Of a stretch of DNA of 64,000 nucleotides, positions 45,878-54,994 are shown one piece after another (position 1 is the stretch's first letter; every line of letters begins with the position of its first letter). The notes below the pieces were generated by a model that was not told the origin of the DNA, searched no databases, and saw nothing but the letters and a program-made list of their open reading frames with translations. The stretch is from BS750m-G69 sp964441235. Its GTDB lineage: Bacteria > Fidelibacterota > UBA2242. Where the stretch lies: assembly GCA_964441235.1 (NCBI GenBank), contig CAYTUQ010000004.1, positions 62,001 through 126,000 on the forward strand, in the 5' to 3' direction. A program made the position numbers and the translations under genes.

Positions 45878-47760
45878 GTTTGGCGATATATTTTAAGTCT
45901 ATCAATTCCCGCATCGTTTGGGTAATATTCTTGATATTTTTTAAGAATTTTGTCTCCATTTGAGAAGTCCAATATACTGTAATATGCTCGTGTTAAATTA
46001 AAAAGAACTTGCCTGTCGGATGAATCAAAAGTATAAGATTTTTCAAGATATTCAATACCATCCTTTATATTATTGAGCATAAGAGAAGTTTGTCCAAGCC
46101 ATTTATATGTAAACGCAGATTTATTATACTTTATAGCATCTTTCATAAGCTGGTTTGCTTGTTTGTATTGTTTTCTTTTTAAATATATCCGGAGTGCTAA
46201 TTGATAAAACATATCCATTGTAGGGATAGTATAGATAAGTGTTTTATATTCGGATAATGCCTTATCTAGTTCTCCATTTTCTTCATAATATTTTCCTAAA
46301 TCCAAATGCCCAACCTGGATACTATATTCGCGATTTGTACTAGCAGCTAGTGCTATAGAATCAATTTTGGTTTGGGGATTAAAATGGCTTAACAAATATT
46401 CACCGGATATGGTACTGAAAGTTTTTTTATTAAAAGGCCAACCATTTGTCAAATTTTGAGTGACCAGCTCAGCATAAATACTATCAAGTTCAGTATATCC
46501 CCATCGAGACATGAAGTGAGATGACGGTTCTGGGATATAATTTTGCCGTTCACTATTTATAAATTTTAATCGATGCATGGTTTCATAAAAGGCGTCTGCC
46601 ATCAAAAAATAGCCTTCAAGTGTTGGATGAACATGTTCAAGTATAATATTATTACCAATTAAGCCATGTGGAGAAACTGAGCGAAAATAATCCGTCATAG
46701 AAACTACAGGAACGTCATATTTTTTACCGAGATGCCGCACAATGTCGTTGAAGGCTTCCGGAGCCCGAAACCTGATCGGATCCAAATCTTTGGCTTTTAG
46801 ATACGCTTTCCTGGCCTCATCGTATTTTCCGGCCTTCTCCATATCCCGAGCCTCAGAAAAAAACGTTTCCGCCATTGGTAAACTATCTGAAGAAACAGAA
46901 TCAAAAGGCTTTTGGTCACGGATATTAGAAACCAGTTCGCTCAGGACCAGAGGCACTCCAGCCTTTTTACATTTTCGGATGATTCCATCCAGGTTTCTTT
47001 CAAATTGGTTCAAACCGGCCTGATATTTACGGCTCCCCATAGGAACGTACGTCTTGGCTTTAAATTCCGAATTGATTTGTTGAGTCGGTTCCTGACTGTT
47101 TATTAAATTTCTGATACCGGATCCAATGACATTCCGGAACAATATATAGGACTTAAATCGCTGAAGATGGAGTAATAATCTGACTACATTTCTCTGACTA
47201 CCAAATGACACTTTGGCAGCCGGACCGAAAGGTCCGTAGTATTCATTATGACCGGCATAAATTAAAATTGCATCTGGAGATTGCTCTAAGATTTCATCGA
47301 TGAAATCAAGTAAGGCATAACTATTAATTGAGGTGATGGCTGTATTAATTACTTCTACATGACGATCGGGAAACGTTTCAGCTAGATATCTATGTAAGAT
47401 ACGAGGAAAAGAGACATTGCCACCAAATGGAAAACCTGCAGTCGTCGATGCTCCTAATGCAAAAATTCGATAATCATTCTCAGGTTTTTCTTTAAGAAAC
47501 AGATCTTTTTGCGGTGTTGGATCATATTGATCACCAAAATAATAGAAATAGCGTTGACCAACATGTAAATTCACGCCGTAGAATTTTGATGATTCGTCCG
47601 GAGTTGAGACAAATAAGCTAAGATCGTCACTATAGTTGGCTATCCTTAAAATAACTTCAAGTAGAACTATCAGAAAAATGGGAATAACGATCAATAATAA
47701 GGTAAAGACCATTTTTTTGAGAGGGGAAAATGGTTGTTGTTTTAGTTTTTCTGATTTCAA
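45847..47760 (-). CDS. Membrane-anchored SGNH hydrolase-like protein with TPR repeats (copy 1)
   Basis: 637 residues. One N-terminal membrane helix ('VFTLLLIVIPIFLIVLLEVIL'). An SGNH/GDSL-type domain (about 85-400) has the nucleophile motif 'FALGASTTAGFPFG', the 'YAGHNEYYG' block III, and the C-terminal His in 'LEHVHPTLEGYFLMADAFY'. TPR-like helices follow (about 470-625, 'LGKYYEENGELDKALSEYKTLIYTIP'). Such proteins are candidates for esterases acting on sugars or peptidoglycan outside the inner membrane; the substrate is unknown. A paralogue lies 96 bases upstream. Catalytic residues look intact. Confidence 0.82.
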   Translation of the reverse strand: MKSEKLKQQPFSPLKKMVFTLLLIVIPIFLIVLLEVILRIANYSDDLSLFVSTPDESSKFYGVNLHVGQRYFYYFGDQYDPTPQKDLFLKEKPENDYRIFALGASTTAGFPFGGNVSFPRILHRYLAETFPDRHVEVINTAITSINSYALLDFIDEILEQSPDAILIYAGHNEYYGPFGPAAKVSFGSQRNVVRLLLHLQRFKSYILFRNVIGSGIRNLINSQEPTQQINSEFKAKTYVPMGSRKYQAGLNQFERNLDGIIRKCKKAGVPLVLSELVSNIRDQKPFDSVSSDSLPMAETFFSEARDMEKAGKYDEARKAYLKAKDLDPIRFRAPEAFNDIVRHLGKKYDVPVVSMTDYFRSVSPHGLIGNNIILEHVHPTLEGYFLMADAFYETMHRLKFINSERQNYIPEPSSHFMSRWGYTELDSIYAELVTQNLTNGWPFNKKTFSTISGEYLLSHFNPQTKIDSIALAASTNREYSIQVGHLDLGKYYEENGELDKALSEYKTLIYTIPTMDMFYQLALRIYLKRKQYKQANQLMKDAIKYNKSAFTYKWLGQTSLMLNNIKDGIEYLEKSYTFDSSDRQVLFNLTRAYYSILDFSNGDKILKKYQEYYPNDAGIDRLKIYRQTVSKVYEKLG

Positions 47761-47856
47761 TTGTAAGGACTTATTTCTGTTTTATGACATTTTAAAGGGA
47801 CTATTTTATTGTTTTAATTATAAGGAAGAATTTATATTGGGCTGTGCATAATTTTT

Positions 47857-49737
47857 CTATTCCTGTACGTTTTTTAAATGTCTACTTAAATATTTTGTGT
47901 ATTCGGAACCAGGGGATATCCTTTCTAATTTTTTATAGTACATCTGAGCCGCTTTTATATTATTCGAAAATAAATAAGCTCTGGATAGATTAAATAAAAG
48001 TTGAGAATCATTTTTTCCTTGGTTGTGCGCTTTTTCCATAAATTTTATTGCTTTATGGTAATCCTTATTTCTCAGATAAATCTGTCCACACCACTTATTT
48101 GCAAAAAATGAATCCTTATATTTTAATGACATAAGCAGTACCTGCAAAGCCTTATCATATTCAGTCATGTGCAATAGTACTTTAGCGGCTTCAGTATAAA
48201 ACATCGTTTCGTCCGGAACTGTATAGTATAATGCCTGATATTCCATGAATGCGTTTTCTAAATCACCTAATTTTTTATAATGTTTCGCCATATCCTGATG
48301 AGCAACTTCTAATCCATAATCCGGATTTTTAATATAATTTAATGCAATTTTCTCGATTTCATTATTAGGAACATAGGACTGTAAGAAAATATTGATAGTA
48401 CCTTCCTTTTTAAACGGCCAACCAGCTTTGAGTTGTTTTATTATTAATACTCCATAAACACTATCGAGTTCTGTATATCCCCAGTTTTTTCTATAATATT
48501 TGCTGTCGTTTTTATTACTCCAATTATCAGATATGAAATTATTTTCCATCATTCCATTATAAAAGGCATCTGCCATCAGGAAATAACCATCAATATTTGG
48601 ATGAAGATGATCAATCATTAAATTATTGCCTATTAATTTATTTTCTGATTCATTCTCAAAATATTTTTTCAATCTCACTACAGGTACGTTGTATTTTTCT
48701 GAGACGTTATCAATTACGTTATTAAATTCTTCAGTAGCTCGAAATCTTAATGCATCAAGGTCTTTTGCATTGTAATATTTCTCTTTTGCTTCTTGGATTT
48801 TTCCTTCATCCTCTAATTTCACAGCCTCTTTATAAATATTTATTACTTCAGGAAAAGAATCAGTACTTATTGATACGAATGGTTCGATATCTTTAATATT
48901 GCTAACCAGTTCACCTATAATTATATCTACATTCTCTTTTTTTATTTTTTTGAAAATTAGTTCAAGATTTTCTTCAAATTGCTTTTTGCCAAGATTGTAC
49001 AATTTACTTTTATACGGTATTTCTTTATCACCAATTATTCTAGCCATAAGTGTATTGGACTCATCCTTTATATCATCATCAGTAAAGATATTTCCAATAA
49101 ATTTCCGAATATTTTCTAATATGTCTCTTAACAATAAGAAAATTTTAAATTTTGTCAATTTCAAATAAGTTCTTGTTATAAAAGGAATCTTACCAAAAGA
49201 TTCCATTGACGCTACTCCCAGCGCGCCGTAAAATTCATTATGCCCGGCATAAACTAGTAAAGCATCTGGTTTCTCTTCTAAAATCTCATCTATAAAATCC
49301 AACATAGTATAGCTATTTACCGCTGACATTGCTGTATTAATCAGTTCGATATGCTTTTCAGGGAAAGAATCACCCAATCTTTTCTCTAATATTCTTGAAA
49401 AAGTAAGATTATTACCATAAGGGAATCCAGCAGCTGTTGATCCACCTAAAACAAAAATTCTATATCCATTTATAGGTTTTTCCTTTAGGAAAATATCTTT
49501 AGGAGGTGTAGGATATGTATATTGCATATAAAAATATCTTTTTGCCACATTAGGATTACATCTTTTATATTTAGAGAAATCCCCTTCCATTGATATAAAT
49601 AGTTCTTGATTGCCCCCATAATTAAAAATGTGGAGGCAAAATTCAAAAATAATTATTATTAAAATTGGCAGTACTGTAGTTATTGAAGTAAAAATTGCCT
49701 TTTTTTTATGAGATAAAGTAGTAATATTCTTCTCCAT
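47857..49737 (-). CDS. Membrane-anchored SGNH hydrolase-like protein with TPR repeats (copy 2)
   Basis: 626 residues, collinear with the protein encoded at 45847-47760 over its whole length: membrane helix near 15-37, 'FVLGGSTAAGFPYG' nucleophile block, 'VYAGHNEFYGALG', 'IDHLHPNIDGYFLMADAFY', and TPRs from about 455 ('MAKHYKKLGDLENAFMEYQALYYTVP'). The nucleophile Ser, the Asn of GxNE and the His are all kept. The two genes are an old tandem duplication, clearly diverged. The start is ATG at 49737. Its own intergenic upstream is the repeat-rich region 49738-50852. Confidence 0.82.
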   Translation of the reverse strand: MEKNITTLSHKKKAIFTSITTVLPILIIIIFEFCLHIFNYGGNQELFISMEGDFSKYKRCNPNVAKRYFYMQYTYPTPPKDIFLKEKPINGYRIFVLGGSTAAGFPYGNNLTFSRILEKRLGDSFPEKHIELINTAMSAVNSYTMLDFIDEILEEKPDALLVYAGHNEFYGALGVASMESFGKIPFITRTYLKLTKFKIFLLLRDILENIRKFIGNIFTDDDIKDESNTLMARIIGDKEIPYKSKLYNLGKKQFEENLELIFKKIKKENVDIIIGELVSNIKDIEPFVSISTDSFPEVINIYKEAVKLEDEGKIQEAKEKYYNAKDLDALRFRATEEFNNVIDNVSEKYNVPVVRLKKYFENESENKLIGNNLMIDHLHPNIDGYFLMADAFYNGMMENNFISDNWSNKNDSKYYRKNWGYTELDSVYGVLIIKQLKAGWPFKKEGTINIFLQSYVPNNEIEKIALNYIKNPDYGLEVAHQDMAKHYKKLGDLENAFMEYQALYYTVPDETMFYTEAAKVLLHMTEYDKALQVLLMSLKYKDSFFANKWCGQIYLRNKDYHKAIKFMEKAHNQGKNDSQLLFNLSRAYLFSNNIKAAQMYYKKLERISPGSEYTKYLSRHLKNVQE

Positions 49738-49894
49738 AATAGAAATGTAATTCTATATTTATACCTTATCGGTTTGCGTGTTTCGGCTTTGCCGAATTCG
49801 TATAAGCGTAGCGAACCACAAACACGCTGTTATACGCCGTTGCGCTGTTGCAAACCTCATTGCAAATATCAAATTGCAAAATGCAAATTGCAAA

Positions 49895-50403
49895 TTATTT
49901 TTCCTTTGCTGTTACTATTGATTTGGCAATGATATTTGCCAATTCTTTGGCTTCTTGCATAAGCACCTCCAAACTTCGGGTTGTAATCAGGTTCGACTTT
50001 TTTATCAAGCGTAACCAATAAAGAGACTCTCGCAATTCTTTTAATACTACCTGTAATCAGGCAACTGCCTGATCAGCACGACTTGTCGCTTCGCTCCATT
50101 GAAAAATGAAAATTGCTCCGAAGGAGTTCCTGCGGAACAAAATGCAAAAGTCAAATTTATTCTGTTCTGGTCCTTCGCAGGCTCAGGACATGCTTTTTTG
50201 ATATTTTAATTTCATTTTGCATTTTAATATTCTTGCCCCGTTAGATATGAAATTATCTAACGGGGTGAAAGTTTTTCACTTTGTATTGAGCAATAGCATC
50301 TATATCGTCCAACTGCAGTCTTGTTAAGTTGAACAACTAACTTGATAGCTTTAGCAGCAAAATCTAATAATCGTTCTGAAAGGTCATTTCTTCTATTTTT
50401 CAT
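49895..50403 (-). pseudogene. Four-helix-bundle (S23/IVP-type) protein gene, broken
   Basis: On the minus strand the N-terminal part at 50403-50300 reads 'NDLSERLLDFAAKAIKLVVQ' then 'LNKTAVGR'. The C-terminal part at about 50050-49895 reads 'LQVVLKELRESLYWLRLIKK' and 'AKELANIIAKSIVTAKEK' to the stop. These are the two ends of the small four-helix-bundle protein often found in repeat-rich or 23S rRNA intervening sites. Between them the expected 'QLLRSGTS.GANYEEA' core is gone, replaced by repeat words and a perfect hairpin (CCCCGTTAGATA/TATCTAACGGGG near 50236-50265). Stops occur in every frame there. Confidence 0.8.
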
Positions 50404-50560
50404 TTTTCAATTTGCAATGAGCAATGGTGTATAACAGGGCTAATTACGATCAAAACTTTTATGAGTCCCCCTTTAAACAAGCATTTTTTAAAGATTTCAT
50501 GTCTAAAATTTTCAATACTTCCAGAAATGTTAAAAATAGTTTAATTAACTTTCCAATTAT

Positions 50561-50691
50561 GAGTCCACTTAAAAAAGTATTTTTTATATTCTTGTCATGT
50601 TGAGCACAGTCGAAACATCTTCGGTAGAAATGAATAATATTCTTCGACTGAGCTCAGAATGACACCATTTTGACCTTTTTTAAGTGGACTC
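50561..50691. mobile_element. 131-bp MITE with 6-bp target duplication
   Basis: Ends GAGTCCACTTAAAAAA and TTTTTTAAGTGGACTC are perfect inverted repeats, flanked on both sides by AATTAT (50555-50560 and 50692-50697). The interior is also an imperfect hairpin: 'tgtcatgttgagcacagtcg' near 50594 is the inverse of the text near 50643 with about 19 of 22 matches. There is no coding capacity; a transposase in trans is needed. Confidence 0.85.
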
Positions 50692-50836
50692 AATTATATA
50701 ATTCATAAAGTCTCTGACTAAAAAACTCATTTCCCTCATTAGAGATTTCCATGGGATAAGTAGACTCATTATTTAATAACCGCCTAAAATGAAAATGGCG
50801 CCTGCATCTAAAACAAAATTTATCTACAGACGCCAT
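50690..50836 (-). CDS. Possible 48-residue ORF
   Basis: ATG at 50836 opens a frame reading 'MASVDKFCFRCRRHFHFRR...SQRLYELYN' with the stop formed at the MITE junction; without the MITE it would have run four codons more before stopping. No good ribosome site. The first part coincides with the terminator-like hairpin below, so the ORF may be chance. Confidence 0.2.
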   Translation of the reverse strand: MASVDKFCFRCRRHFHFRRLLNNESTYPMEISNEGNEFFSQRLYELYN

Positions 50837-50837
50837 T
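50786..50837 (-). terminator. Terminator-like hairpin after the CBM9 gene
   Basis: AATGGCG...CGCCATT arms (50794-50800 and 50831-50837) extend inward to about 15 of 19 pairs, and on the minus strand a T-rich stretch (complement of 50786-50793) follows. It lies 16 bases beyond the CBM9 stop codon. Confidence 0.55.
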
Positions 50838-50852
50838 ATTGAGACAATTTAA

Positions 50853-52496
50853 CTACTTCAACAATAACATTTTTTTAGTGACAGTATTCGATTTCGTTTC
50901 AAGTGTATAGAAATAAATTCCGCTTGGAAGACTTGAACCATTAAATTTCAATTTGTAATTACGTCCAGGTGATGCAATATCATGATATAGAGTTTCAACT
51001 CTTTCACCTAACATATTGTAAACATTGATTCGAGCCAATCCTTTTTCCTTTACTGAAAAACTAATATTAGTTGTTGGATTGAACGGATTAGGATAGTTCT
51101 GATTTAATTTAAGATCTTTTACAACAGTTCCTTCATCCTCAATACCTACTCCTTTACCAACTAATACAGCTGTCCCAAAAACTGAAGGAGTATTCCATGC
51201 AACTCCGCTTGTTGTCCACCAATGCCTTACTATTTCTCTACCTTCTCCATCATTGTCAGCACTACTAATTTCAAATCCTATTTCCTGCTCATTTAGTAAT
51301 GGGCAAAAATCACCTAATGTACCAGTAGGTAACTTTACCTCTAGATTCCAGCCGAGATCCCAGTCGCTCCATACATACTCATTACCGGCAGGCCCGGCAT
51401 TATTAACATCCTTATAGACCCATCTCCACTGTGTATCATTGGCATCATACTCACTGCCCTTAGAGTTATCTCCATCAAAGAACAATTCAACACAGTCATT
51501 ATTCCACGGATCAGACGCCGAGGTATCAGCAATATCATCGTAACTTTTTACAAATACATACAGAGCATCTTCATTCCACATGGTTTTAAAGCTGAATTGT
51601 TTATCTACCGATGTAGTTAAGATTGTATCTCGTGCTGCACCACCTTCAACTTCATTATCACTAAGTTCAGCTACTCCGTCATCAAACCATCCGTCATCCT
51701 CTGACATTATTCCATCGATTGTTGGACTTTCTTCTGTATACGGTATATGAAGTACACTTTCGACCTGTTGAACATCCTCTCCAAGAAGAACAGCTGTTCC
51801 AAAAACTGAAGGAGTATTCCATGCAATTCCGCTTGTTGTCCACCAGTGTTGCACTCTTTCTCTACCTTCTCCATCATTGTCAGCATTACTGACTTCAAAA
51901 CCTATTTCCTGTTCCTCTTGCAATGGGCAATAGTCGCCTGATACGTCGGCAGGTAGTGCTATTTCAAGATTAAATCCTTCAGGGGTATCCCTCCATGCAT
52001 ATACATTACCGGCAGGCCCGGCATTATTAACATCCTTATAGACCCATCTCCACTGTGCATCATTAGCATCATACTCACTGCCCTTAGAATTATCTCCATC
52101 AAAGAACAATTCAACACAGTCGTTATTCCACGGATCAGACGCCGAGGTATCAGCAACATCATCTACTACTTCTATGAATATATAGAGATTATCTTCATCC
52201 CACATTGCTCTGGATCTTGTGAAATGTTCATTAATGGATAGATCCGGACCTATTAATGGCTCACCACTTGCCGTAGTATCAGTGCCTCCTGCTTCAAGTG
52301 AATCCATCCTTGTAGCCGTAACACATTTCCAAACATCATCCAATGCGCCGTCTATTTCAGGTGCTTCTAAAGTGTAGGGAATCAATAATACACCATCTGC
52401 ATCTTGAGTAGTAACTTCTGCATTTAAGCTACCCGTTACAATTACTACAAATGAAATCAAGGTCGCAACAAATATTAACTTTGATATCAACTTCAT
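50853..52496 (-). CDS. Exported protein with two CBM9-like domains and a sorting domain
   Basis: 547 residues from ATG 52496, which has a GGAGGA site (an ATG four codons upstream lies before that site). Signal peptide to about residue 26. Two tandem carbohydrate-binding family 9-like domains (about 35-245 and 250-450) share 'PYT.E.P.IDG...D..W', 'MW.ED.LYIFVEV.D' and 'CVELFFDGDNSKGSEYDAND'. A C-terminal type IX-like sorting domain has 'LNQNYPNPFNPTTNISF' and 'LPSGIYFYTLET'. CBM9 proteins bind sugar chain ends, so this is probably a surface glycan-binding protein of the upstream TonB locus. The two domains are nearly identical in stretches of DNA. Confidence 0.88.
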   Translation of the reverse strand: MKLISKLIFVATLISFVVIVTGSLNAEVTTQDADGVLLIPYTLEAPEIDGALDDVWKCVTATRMDSLEAGGTDTTASGEPLIGPDLSINEHFTRSRAMWDEDNLYIFIEVVDDVADTSASDPWNNDCVELFFDGDNSKGSEYDANDAQWRWVYKDVNNAGPAGNVYAWRDTPEGFNLEIALPADVSGDYCPLQEEQEIGFEVSNADNDGEGRERVQHWWTTSGIAWNTPSVFGTAVLLGEDVQQVESVLHIPYTEESPTIDGIMSEDDGWFDDGVAELSDNEVEGGAARDTILTTSVDKQFSFKTMWNEDALYVFVKSYDDIADTSASDPWNNDCVELFFDGDNSKGSEYDANDTQWRWVYKDVNNAGPAGNEYVWSDWDLGWNLEVKLPTGTLGDFCPLLNEQEIGFEISSADNDGEGREIVRHWWTTSGVAWNTPSVFGTAVLVGKGVGIEDEGTVVKDLKLNQNYPNPFNPTTNISFSVKEKGLARINVYNMLGERVETLYHDIASPGRNYKLKFNGSSLPSGIYFYTLETKSNTVTKKMLLLK

Positions 52497-52542
52497 TTTA
52501 TCCTCCATAATTTAAAAAAGTTAAGTGATTACAATTTTTCGC

Positions 52543-52610
52543 GCAGTCCCTTTCTTCATATATTCTATGGAAAAAGGGACTATTCAAATTAACTTGTTAC
52601 AATCTGACAT
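52543..52610 (-). promoter_or_regulatory. Leader region of the CBM9 gene: mini-ORF and hairpin
   Basis: On the minus strand a strong ribosome site (AAGGAGGT at 52623-52616) precedes ATG 52610 and an eight-codon frame (MSDCNKLI, stop 52584-52586). A hairpin with arms AGTCCCTTT/AAAGGGACT, about 14 of 16 pairs, follows at 52579-52543. No T run follows the hairpin, so it is not a standard terminator. The combination suggests a leader peptide or RNA switch in front of the CBM9 gene. Confidence 0.4.
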
Positions 52611-52697
52611 ATTCTACCTCCTTTCTTTTTTGTCTTTTGTTTAAAATACTTACTTGAACCAAATTAACTGCACTAAATTTCGATTCTACTATCCTTC

Positions 52698-53954
52698 TCA
52701 GAAAAGCCCCATATCTACACGAAAAATACGGTAAGGTCTGTCATCAGCCGCATCCGCAGCATTTACACCAATTGTTTTCCCTCTATTAATATACATGTAT
52801 CTACCATTTGTTTCCCAGGCGAATTGGTCAGCCGTTGGTTCAAGTATATCTCTATTAAAATACATTGACATTGCCTCACAACTACCATCAGGATGCACTA
52901 CAGCAAAAGGGTCTGTCGTATTAACATTAGTGCCTGTATTTTTTATCCCAACAATTAAATCACCGCGTGAGTCAAAGGTTATTGATGTGAACTCATTTTC
53001 AGAAAACTCCCCGGCATCAGCCCAATCAAAATAAACATGCTTTTCACCAAGACTTCCACCACTTTTTATTTCATTTCTCCATATAGCCCAGCTCCCTGAA
53101 TATTTGATAGCCAAATAAACATAGCCGCTATATACTTTAACCGATAAGATATCATAATCATCAGTATATCCTCCAATAAGAGTACATTCTCCTTCCGAAT
53201 TTATACGAACCAAACCCTTATCCGCTCCACCATATAAATAATAATTACCACCTCCATCGTCAAAAAAATCAAAATAAGCGATATCTTTATCTGGTTTTGC
53301 CCACTCTGTTGCCACCGCAGTATTCGCATCCAATTTATATATAATGTCATCATCTACCGCTACATATAATTTACCGTCTGGTCCAAATTTTATATCTGTA
53401 AGACGTCGGAAAGCTCTACTTAACTGAGCACCAACTTGTTCATACTTTGAATTGCTTAAAACTTTATATAAATATCTACCAATTGTAACATATAGATCAT
53501 TATCCTTACTCACTGCTATACCTGTAATATCGTTTACCTCATTTCTAAAATCTCCAAAAGGAATTTCTACTTCTGTTATTTTATATCCTGGAAATTTCCC
53601 TACCCCATTATATCTATTAGGTACAACTACTTTTACATCAGCTGAATCTGAAAATATATTGGGTCTGTAAAACACTATTTCTGATTCAGAAGCTGATTTA
53701 ACATCCATAAGTTGATTTTTATAGTAGACTATATTTGAATCCTTTATAGGAGAAAAATTTTCTCCAAGTATTATTATTTCGTTCACTCCGCCAATTGCAG
53801 AGTCGGGGTCAACATTTTCTATAGTAGGTGGTAGTCCATAGTCCACATCCGGGTTCCAAATCGCAGGAGGTATATTTTGTTCACAGCTAATAATTATCAA
53901 CATTACAATAAAAGTTGAAGTTATGGTAATTTTAAAATTATGACTAAATAGCAT
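52698..53954 (-). CDS. IPT/TIG lipoprotein with a beta-propeller
   Basis: 418 residues. The signal ends in a lipobox ('FIVMLIIISCEQN', Cys near 24). An IPT/TIG Ig-like domain (about 42-125) has 'PTIENVDPDSAIGGVNEIIILGENFSP'. The remainder (about 130-418) is a NHL/SMP-like propeller with 'DITGIAVSKDNDLYVTIGRYLYKV', 'LTDIKFGPDGKLYVAVDDDIIYKL' and 'SITFDSRGDLIVGIKN' blades. IPT-propeller lipoproteins in Bacteroidota polysaccharide loci often act as surface glycan-binding partners of TonB receptors. Its place after the PorV-like gene in a TonB-receptor operon supports that reading. Confidence 0.85.
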   Translation of the reverse strand: MLFSHNFKITITSTFIVMLIIISCEQNIPPAIWNPDVDYGLPPTIENVDPDSAIGGVNEIIILGENFSPIKDSNIVYYKNQLMDVKSASESEIVFYRPNIFSDSADVKVVVPNRYNGVGKFPGYKITEVEIPFGDFRNEVNDITGIAVSKDNDLYVTIGRYLYKVLSNSKYEQVGAQLSRAFRRLTDIKFGPDGKLYVAVDDDIIYKLDANTAVATEWAKPDKDIAYFDFFDDGGGNYYLYGGADKGLVRINSEGECTLIGGYTDDYDILSVKVYSGYVYLAIKYSGSWAIWRNEIKSGGSLGEKHVYFDWADAGEFSENEFTSITFDSRGDLIVGIKNTGTNVNTTDPFAVVHPDGSCEAMSMYFNRDILEPTADQFAWETNGRYMYINRGKTIGVNAADAADDRPYRIFRVDMGLF

Positions 53955-53969
53955 ATTTCCACCTATTAT

Positions 53970-54956
53970 TTATAACGAAAAACGAACTGTAAATTGGCTG
54001 ACATTTCCAAATACTCCAAAGGGTATAACGGCATAATCAACAGCAATGCCGAATTTCCTGATACCTGCACCGAAAGATATATCATTTTCATCATTGCCAA
54101 TTATATATCCGCCCCGTAGGCTAAGTATATCCAAAAAAGAATAATCCACCCCAATTTTGATCTGTTCATCATGAGAACGAGGATGTGTTGCATCTATTGC
54201 CATTAGCAGACTATTTCTACTGTTTGGTTTAATGATATCCATTAAATCCATTGAAATACCAATTGTAAAATTTAGTGGAAGCTGAAAACTTTCTTTCTCA
54301 TATTTAATATCGTTTGAAAAGTTTTTGACTGACATTCCAAAAGCGAGACTTTTAAAACCTGTTTCCAAATATGTTCCAAAGTCGAATGCTATACTACCGG
54401 CATTTTCATTATTTAACTCCAATGAATCATTCTTTTCTATCACTGTTACACACTTCCCCAAATACTGATGAGTTGATCTTATATGAGTACCGATTGACAA
54501 TTTATCATTAAGCCTTTTAGCATATCCAACACCTAAGGCTAAAGCCGAGGGCTCAAAAATCTCTGTATCATAATACCCTTCACTATTAGCCCAATTGATA
54601 GTTCCCTGTAATTCTCCATAATTAACAGATTGCAGGGAAAGACCAAAAACTCCAAAGTTTCCCGCACTGGGTTGTATGCATATACTAATAGTAGTATGCT
54701 TAATATCCGCAATCCATGAATTATTACTAAAGGTTATATCGAAAAAGCCCTCTGTTTTAGCCATTGTTGCTGGATTATAAAAAAGGGAGCTGGAATTCCC
54801 TTCCACTGTAGTCATAGCTTCTCCCATGGCAGTTGCTCTGGCATCTGATTTAACACTTAAAAACTGAAATCCAGTTTGAGCTATTTTTTCTTTGCCAAAT
54901 AATAATAATGGAAACAGAAATATTATCACTGATACTAATTTTACTATTTTTTTCAT
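53970..54956 (-). CDS. PorV/PorQ-family outer-membrane protein
   Basis: 328 residues with a signal peptide, then 'GFQFLSVKSDARATAMGEAMTTVEGNSSSLFYNPATMAK', the standard N-terminal motif of PorV/PorQ proteins. The remainder consists of alternating strands typical of a FadL-like barrel and ends in 'FTVRFSL'. In type IX secretion PorV is a shuttle and receptor for sorted cargo; PorQ is related. The proteins in this cluster carrying sorting domains could be its clients. It overlaps nothing; 15 bases separate it from the IPT lipoprotein gene. Confidence 0.9.
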   Translation of the reverse strand: MKKIVKLVSVIIFLFPLLLFGKEKIAQTGFQFLSVKSDARATAMGEAMTTVEGNSSSLFYNPATMAKTEGFFDITFSNNSWIADIKHTTISICIQPSAGNFGVFGLSLQSVNYGELQGTINWANSEGYYDTEIFEPSALALGVGYAKRLNDKLSIGTHIRSTHQYLGKCVTVIEKNDSLELNNENAGSIAFDFGTYLETGFKSLAFGMSVKNFSNDIKYEKESFQLPLNFTIGISMDLMDIIKPNSRNSLLMAIDATHPRSHDEQIKIGVDYSFLDILSLRGGYIIGNDENDISFGAGIRKFGIAVDYAVIPFGVFGNVSQFTVRFSL

Positions 54957-54994
54957 AATCCTAGTATCTCCTTTTTGTTATTTCTACTAATTTA

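Noticed and set aside
52543..52579. Hairpin as rho-independent terminator of the IPT lipoprotein gene
   Set aside because: No T run follows on the minus strand; it fits a leader structure of the CBM9 gene better.
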